A stretch of DNA of 10,508 nt from Oscillospiraceae bacterium (lineage in GTDB: Bacteria > Bacillota > Clostridia > Oscillospirales > Oscillospiraceae). The notes below the pieces were generated by a model. It was not told where the DNA came from. It searched no databases and worked only from the letters and a program-made list of their open reading frames with translations. The translations under genes and the position numbers were made by a program. Position 1 is the stretch's first letter, and every line of letters begins with the position of its first letter. Below are positions 7,167 through 10,508 of this stretch, one piece after another. The stretch lies in assembly GCA_016296565.1 (NCBI GenBank), contig JAEDJB010000064.1, positions 1 to 10,508 of the forward strand, written 5' to 3'.

Positions 7167-7216
7167 CGAATTACCGACTTAAACACGGAAAAGTGAGACA
7201 AAAATGGGAGAAGAAA

Positions 7217-7897
7217 ATGAAAACAAGAAATATTATTGCGCTTATTCTGCTGGTATTGATCTGTGGACTGGCAGCGATGTATTTGCGCCCTGACTTCAAA
7301 GAAAAGGAGTGTGAGCACAATTTTTACCTTTCCGACTACCTTGCAGCTACCGCAGCAGAGAACGGCTACAACGAGTACACCTGTCTGAACTGTGGCGAGA
7401 CTTACCGGGAAACTATCCCTGCTTTGGGTGAGAAGAGTGGAGAAACAGAGGAAGAATCTATGCAGGAGTTTACCCGTACGTTGCCCCTGCTTTCCCTTCC
7501 TGCCTACAGCAGCAGTGACAGCGCGGCAATTTCTCACGTTTACTACAAAGCGGAGGTTATGGATATTGGCGGCTGGAAGCATGAAGACTGTTACGAGATT
7601 TGCTGTAGTGAGTCGAAAAACGAACCCAGCTACAGACGATGGGAACTGGGCGGCGACTATGCCGAGGTGTCCGGGACAATCTACATGCGGCAGGGGGCTT
7701 CCACTTCCTATTGGCTGGAGTTTTATGACGGAGAACAGATTATTTTTACTACGCCCAGAGTAAGTAAGGAGTCACCTTCCGCAGAGTTTTCCTTTGATGT
7801 GACTGGAGTGGAGTATCTGACCATGTACGGTTGGCGGGATGGTTCCACCGGGTCATGGATCATTGCGGATAATATTTATATCACGACGGCGGAATAA
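7217..7897 (+). CDS. membrane-anchored Cys/His-motif protein with NPCBM-like C-terminal domain
   Basis: This is a predicted envelope protein of 226 residues. A single N-terminal hydrophobic helix (6-23) follows MKTRN. Its Cys16 is preceded by VLI, which is not a proper lipobox, so a membrane anchor is likelier than a lipoprotein. Residues 32-70 show CEH, then YTCLNCG and TIPALG: a Cys-x-His plus Cys-x-x-Cys arrangement (Cys32, His34, Cys56, Cys59). This resembles the small zinc-ribbon-like repeat with the ending ETIPALGH found in surface proteins of gut Clostridia. After a linker, about 104-226 is beta-rich and ends in DVTGVEYLTMYGWRDG and WIIADNIYI, reminiscent of NPCBM carbohydrate-binding domains; this match is tentative. 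ATG 7217 is preferred over GTG 7193 because GGGAG at 7206-7210 is well spaced. The lipoprotein gene follows after 13 bp. The natural ligand is unknown. Confidence 0.8.
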   Translation: MKTRNIIALILLVLICGLAAMYLRPDFKEKECEHNFYLSDYLAATAAENGYNEYTCLNCGETYRETIPALGEKSGETEEESMQEFTRTLPLLSLPAYSSSDSAAISHVYYKAEVMDIGGWKHEDCYEICCSESKNEPSYRRWELGGDYAEVSGTIYMRQGASTSYWLEFYDGEQIIFTTPRVSKESPSAEFSFDVTGVEYLTMYGWRDGSTGSWIIADNIYITTAE

Positions 7898-7910
7898 AGG
7901 AGACATAAGT

Positions 7911-8888
7911 ATGAAATTGTCAAAACATTTTTTAATTGTCCTTTTCGTAGTGTTGATTTCTGCGCTCACTGCTTGCGGCGGAATCGGCGTCAAAACGGAT
8001 GACGAGATTTCTGCTGATATCCAAACCAACGATGAGTACTTTGGAAGCTTTGATCTCGCTGTGGAGTCCATAGAGATTTCAAAACGGCAGACAAATGAGG
8101 CTGATAAGACAGACTATGTTTGGGCAACCATTTATGCATCCAACGACGAGTTCAGCTATACTGCTGACTATTCCATGACCTATGTACTTTACAATGACGG
8201 GTGGCAGTTGGAAGAATTTTATCTAGAAAATCAAAGCTATTTGGGCAGTCACCCCGAGTCTGTAGAACAGGCGGAAGCAGATCAGGCGATAGCAGATATG
8301 GGATATAACGATATCGAGTTTATTGATCGGACTGAATATGATAACCAGGTTGTTTTTTTGTACAGCGCATCAAAAACTGAATACTACCTGAAAACAGTGT
8401 ATGATGTGTCCTTGGTTTATGAGTTTGTTCCAGAACTGTCGTGGGATTGGTACTATCCCAATGAGTCAATTAAGGAGCAAATACCTGATGTTGTTGGTAA
8501 ATGGAGATATCAGTACTATAAAAGTAATGGAGAACTTCTTATTGATTACTATGTAAACATCACAAATGTTGATGTGGAACAGGAAACAATTAGCCTGGAA
8601 TACAATTTTGTTGGATATATTATTGATAACGGTTTTATGGCTGATGAATACGTAAATTTTGATTCTGGAGGTGTCATTGAGGTTCCTTTCGAATACAGAG
8701 AGCAGTATTATAAAGATAATGATAATACCGTTCTAATCTATACTTTAGAACTGCCTAAAGCATCTTGTTTCGAGAGTTATGATGATCCACCGGAGATTTC
8801 TTTGTATTTAGGTGGTGAAAGACCTGTCTTCGGTTATGGTGAATATGGTGTTGAGGTTTGTCATGATAATCTTGAGCGACAGGCCTGA
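7911..8888 (+). CDS. putative lipoprotein of unknown function with possible repeated domain
   Basis: This 325-residue product was not recognised as a known family. It has a clear lipoprotein signal: MKLSKHF, a hydrophobic stretch, and the lipobox LTAC with Cys22, then a Gly-rich linker, so it should sit on the outer face of the membrane. Two segments look alike in layout, about 48-117 and 132-190. Each has a V/I-E-x-I opening, alternating beta-type strands, a Y-x-x-x-Y-x-L/V-x-Y core with W or D/W soon after, and an ending near PESVEQ or NESIKEQ. A third beta-rich part starting with GKWRYQYY (196-203) fills the rest. The protein is acidic and rich in Tyr. ATG 7911 has AAAGGAGA at 7896-7903 and makes a 13-bp gap from the previous gene, so the two are co-transcribed. 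Base composition falls to about 30 percent G+C in the 3' half, far below neighbouring genes, a sign of acquisition. Confidence 0.85.
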   Translation: MKLSKHFLIVLFVVLISALTACGGIGVKTDDEISADIQTNDEYFGSFDLAVESIEISKRQTNEADKTDYVWATIYASNDEFSYTADYSMTYVLYNDGWQLEEFYLENQSYLGSHPESVEQAEADQAIADMGYNDIEFIDRTEYDNQVVFLYSASKTEYYLKTVYDVSLVYEFVPELSWDWYYPNESIKEQIPDVVGKWRYQYYKSNGELLIDYYVNITNVDVEQETISLEYNFVGYIIDNGFMADEYVNFDSGGVIEVPFEYREQYYKDNDNTVLIYTLELPKASCFESYDDPPEISLYLGGERPVFGYGEYGVEVCHDNLERQA

Positions 8889-9113
8889 ACTTGCTTTTTG
8901 TGATGAAACGTTAGTGTGAAGAACAAAAGAGATGCTTGTGTTCATTTTGGCGGTTTTCAATCTATCATTTGCTCCAACTTAGCCAATGATCAGACAGGGC
9001 AGGGAGGATTGCATAATAAACATACGGGTACTACAACGAGGGGGCTCGTACTGCTTGTTAAGTGGTTTTACCCAGAAAACGGTTGCTTTTTCTGCCAGAC
9101 GGAAATCCCCCCC
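8889..9113. other. non-coding gap after the lipoprotein gene
   Basis: In these 225 bp I see no convincing gene and no intrinsic terminator. A small inverted repeat, ACGAG-GGGG-CTCGT, lies at 9036-9049, between two copies of GTACT (9028-9032 and 9048-9052). The composition rises from AT-rich near the lipoprotein gene to intermediate before the thrS promoter. It may be the decayed edge of an inserted segment. Confidence 0.5.
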
Positions 9114-9142
9114 TTGACTTTCTCTTTCTTCCGGCCTATAAT
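9114..9142 (+). promoter_or_regulatory. promoter of the T-box/thrS unit
   Basis: TTGACT at 9114-9119 and TATAAT at 9137-9142 have a 17-bp spacer, a near-consensus sigma-A promoter. Transcription should start near 9149, about 300 nt upstream of thrS, just ahead of the first T-box helix. Confidence 0.85.
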
Positions 9143-9159
9143 ATTTTCGTCAAAATGGC

Positions 9160-9405
9160 AACGACGGGAACCTTGCGGGACCGCAGGCACAGAGAGGGCG
9201 CTTCATGGGCTGGAAGAGCGCCTGCCGGACCGGACCGAACCAAGCACCATCCCCGAGCCGCCCACCGAAGCAAGCCGTAGGCTGGGCCGGGCGCCGCCCG
9301 TTACAGCGGAAACGAAGCGGCACAGCAGAGAGCTGTGCAAGCAGGGTGGAACCGCGAGATGTTATCATCCCGCCCCTGACCAAAACCATCAGGGGCGGGA
9401 TTTTT
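9160..9405 (+). promoter_or_regulatory. T-box riboswitch controlling thrS
   Basis: This mRNA leader senses uncharged tRNA-Thr and prevents premature termination when threonyl-tRNA is scarce. Stem I is visible: AGAGAG at 9191-9196 beside the distal helix GGCGCT/AGCGCC (9197-9202 with 9217-9222), plus GGCA/TGCC (9186-9189 with 9223-9226). Lower pairings CTTG/CAAG (9172-9175 with 9241-9244) and GGGA/TCCC (9166-9169 with 9250-9253) enclose CACCA. This makes ACC at 9246-9248, a threonine codon followed by A, the best specifier; other ACC triplets nearby leave some doubt. Stem III is GCACAGC-AGAGA-GCTGTGC at 9320-9338. The T-box core AGGGTGGAACCGCG is at 9343-9356; its TGGA would pair with a tRNA ending UCCA. 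The competing terminator follows. Confidence 0.95.
9367..9405 (+). terminator. regulated intrinsic terminator of the T-box
   Basis: ATCCCGCCCCTGA at 9367-9379 pairs perfectly with TCAGGGGCGGGAT at 9389-9401 around a 9-nt loop, followed by TTTTT at 9401-9405. The 5' arm (TCCCGCCCCT) overlaps the 3' strand needed for the antiterminator with the AGGGTGG core, so the two structures exclude each other as in classical T-box leaders. Confidence 0.93.
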
Positions 9406-9451
9406 GTATGCCTGAAAACCGCGCCCCATTCACAAATAGGAGGAAACGACC

Positions 9452-10508
9452 ATGTCTGAGGCAAATCAGTACACCTTTGAAAACCCTGAGTACCGCCAGA
9501 CCTACTGGCACACCTGCTCCCATATCCTGGCCCAGGCCATGAAGCGCCTGCACCCCGACGTGAAGCTGGCCATCGGCCCGTCCATCGAGAACGGCTTCTA
9601 CTACGACTTTGAAACCCCCGCGCCCTTCAGCCCTGAGCAGATGGCCGAGCTGGAGGCCGAAATGCGCAAGATCTGCAAGGAAAAGCTGAAGCTGGAGCGG
9701 TTCGAGCTGCCCCGGGCCGAAGCTGTGAAGTTCATGGAGGAGAAGGGCGAGCCTTATAAGGTAGAGCTCATCAACGACCTGCCCGAGGACGCGGTGATCT
9801 CCTTCTACAAGCAGGGCGAGTTCACCGACCTGTGCGCCGGTCCCCACCTGGACTCCACCGGCCGGGTGAAGGGCAACGCCATCAAGCTCACCGCCTGCAA
9901 CGCCGCCTACTGGCGGGGGGACTCCAACCGTCAGACCCTTCAGCGGATCTACGGCGTGGCCTTCCCCAAGAAGGACGAGCTGGACGAGTACCTGAAAAAG
10001 CAGGAGGAGGCTCTGAAGCGGGACCACAATAAGCTGGGCCGGGAACTGGAGTACTTCACCACCGTGGACTCCATCGGCCAGGGCCTGCCCATCCTGCTGC
10101 CCAAGGGCGCGAGAGTGGTCCAGATCCTCCAGCGCTGGATTGAGGACGAGGAGCAGAAGCGGGGCTATCAGCTCACCAAGACCCCCCTTATGGCCAAGAG
10201 CGACCTGTACAAGATCTCCGGCCACTGGGACCACTACCTGGACGGCATGTTCGTCCTGGGCGACCCTGAGGATGAGAGCAAGGAGTGCTTCGCCCTGCGT
10301 CCCATGACCTGCCCCTTCCAGTATCAGGTTTTCCTGAACCGGGGCCGGTCCTACCGCGACCTGCCCATGCGCCTGGGTGAAACCTCCACCCTGTTCCGCA
10401 ACGAGGACTCCGGCGAGATGCACGGCCTCATCCGTGTCCGTCAGTTCACCATCTCCGAGGGCCACCTGATCCTCCGCCCCGAGCAGCTGGAGGAGGAGTT
10501 CAAGGGCT
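9452..10508 (+). CDS. thrS: threonyl-tRNA synthetase, 5' part, lacking the N-terminal TGS domain
   Basis: This cytoplasmic class II enzyme charges tRNA-Thr with threonine. The first 352 codons are in the window and the gene continues past the right edge. ATAGGAGGAAA at 9437-9447 precedes ATG 9452. The protein begins almost directly with the editing domain: HTCSH at 20-24 and CAGPH at 128-132 supply the His/His/Cys/His set that clears mischarged serine. The roughly 60-residue TGS domain that precedes it in E. coli is absent. The catalytic domain starts near 200, with motif 1 at about 210-247 and motif 2 at about 315-334 (LFRNEDSGEMHGLIRVRQFT). RPMTCP at 283-288 gives Cys287 and SEGH at 335-338 gives His338, equivalent to two of the three zinc ligands that bind threonine. 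The third and the anticodon-binding domain lie outside. Expression is controlled by the T-box leader upstream. Confidence 0.95.
   Translation, partial: MSEANQYTFENPEYRQTYWHTCSHILAQAMKRLHPDVKLAIGPSIENGFYYDFETPAPFSPEQMAELEAEMRKICKEKLKLERFELPRAEAVKFMEEKGEPYKVELINDLPEDAVISFYKQGEFTDLCAGPHLDSTGRVKGNAIKLTACNAAYWRGDSNRQTLQRIYGVAFPKKDELDEYLKKQEEALKRDHNKLGRELEYFTTVDSIGQGLPILLPKGARVVQILQRWIEDEEQKRGYQLTKTPLMAKSDLYKISGHWDHYLDGMFVLGDPEDESKECFALRPMTCPFQYQVFLNRGRSYRDLPMRLGETSTLFRNEDSGEMHGLIRVRQFTISEGHLILRPEQLEEEFKG

Noticed and set aside
7839..7910. Longer N-terminus for the lipoprotein gene
   Set aside because: It would overlap the previous gene and place 24 residues before a clean lipoprotein signal; ATG 7911 has the well-placed ribosome site.
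9020..9061. Short coding-like remnant reading TYGYYNEGARTAC before a stop
   Set aside because: Only about 13 codons between two stops, with no start, no ribosome site and no family I can name.
8916..9542. 208-codon plus-strand open frame across the T-box leader into thrS
   Set aside because: It passes through the T-box helices and terminator and overlaps thrS in another frame. Its composition is that of structured RNA and not of a protein.

Overview
The window looks like chromosomal DNA from a GC-rich anaerobic gut-type Firmicute, most plausibly a Clostridia/Oscillospiraceae relative. This is inferred from HPr kinase/phosphorylase, a long Bacillus-type pyruvate kinase with a PEP-utiliser tail, a T-box leader on thrS, sigma-A-type promoters and strong AGGAGG ribosome sites. 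No marker in the window fixes the genus.

Layout. 1-134: a T-rich possible terminator tail, then a TTGCAA/TATAAT promoter. 135-1139: hprK. 1196-2806: an oligopeptide-type substrate-binding lipoprotein. 2807-2950: a gap with three consecutive hairpins. 2951-3916 and 3913-4764: two dipeptide/oligopeptide ABC permeases overlapping by 4 bp, with no ATPase gene beside them. 4772-4800: promoter. 4858-6600: pyk, followed by a strong intrinsic terminator. 6733-7059 (minus): a small XRE-type repressor convergent to pyk. 7060-7216: a divergent control region with a 15-bp palindrome and a perfect TTGACA-17-TATAAT promoter. 7217-7897 and 7911-8888: a two-gene operon for a membrane-anchored Cys/His-motif protein with an NPCBM-like C-terminus and a lipoprotein with a possible internal repeat. 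8889-9113: no recognisable gene. 9114-9451: a promoter and T-box riboswitch. 9452-10508: the 5' part of thrS, which runs off the window.

Function. The two halves read differently. The GC-rich genes are core metabolism and control. HprK sets the phosphorylation state of HPr at Ser46 for carbon catabolite control. The Opp/Dpp-type genes import peptides. Pyk makes pyruvate and ATP from PEP. ThrRS is controlled by uncharged tRNA-Thr through the T-box. Between pyk and thrS sits an insert that becomes strikingly AT-rich (18 of 60 bases are G/C at 8581-8640, against 35 of 60 at 5581-5640 and 38 of 60 at 10261-10320). It carries an XRE regulator divergent from two predicted envelope proteins. This looks like a horizontally acquired, locally regulated surface module and is the best candidate here for something undescribed. 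Its function cannot be read from the sequence.
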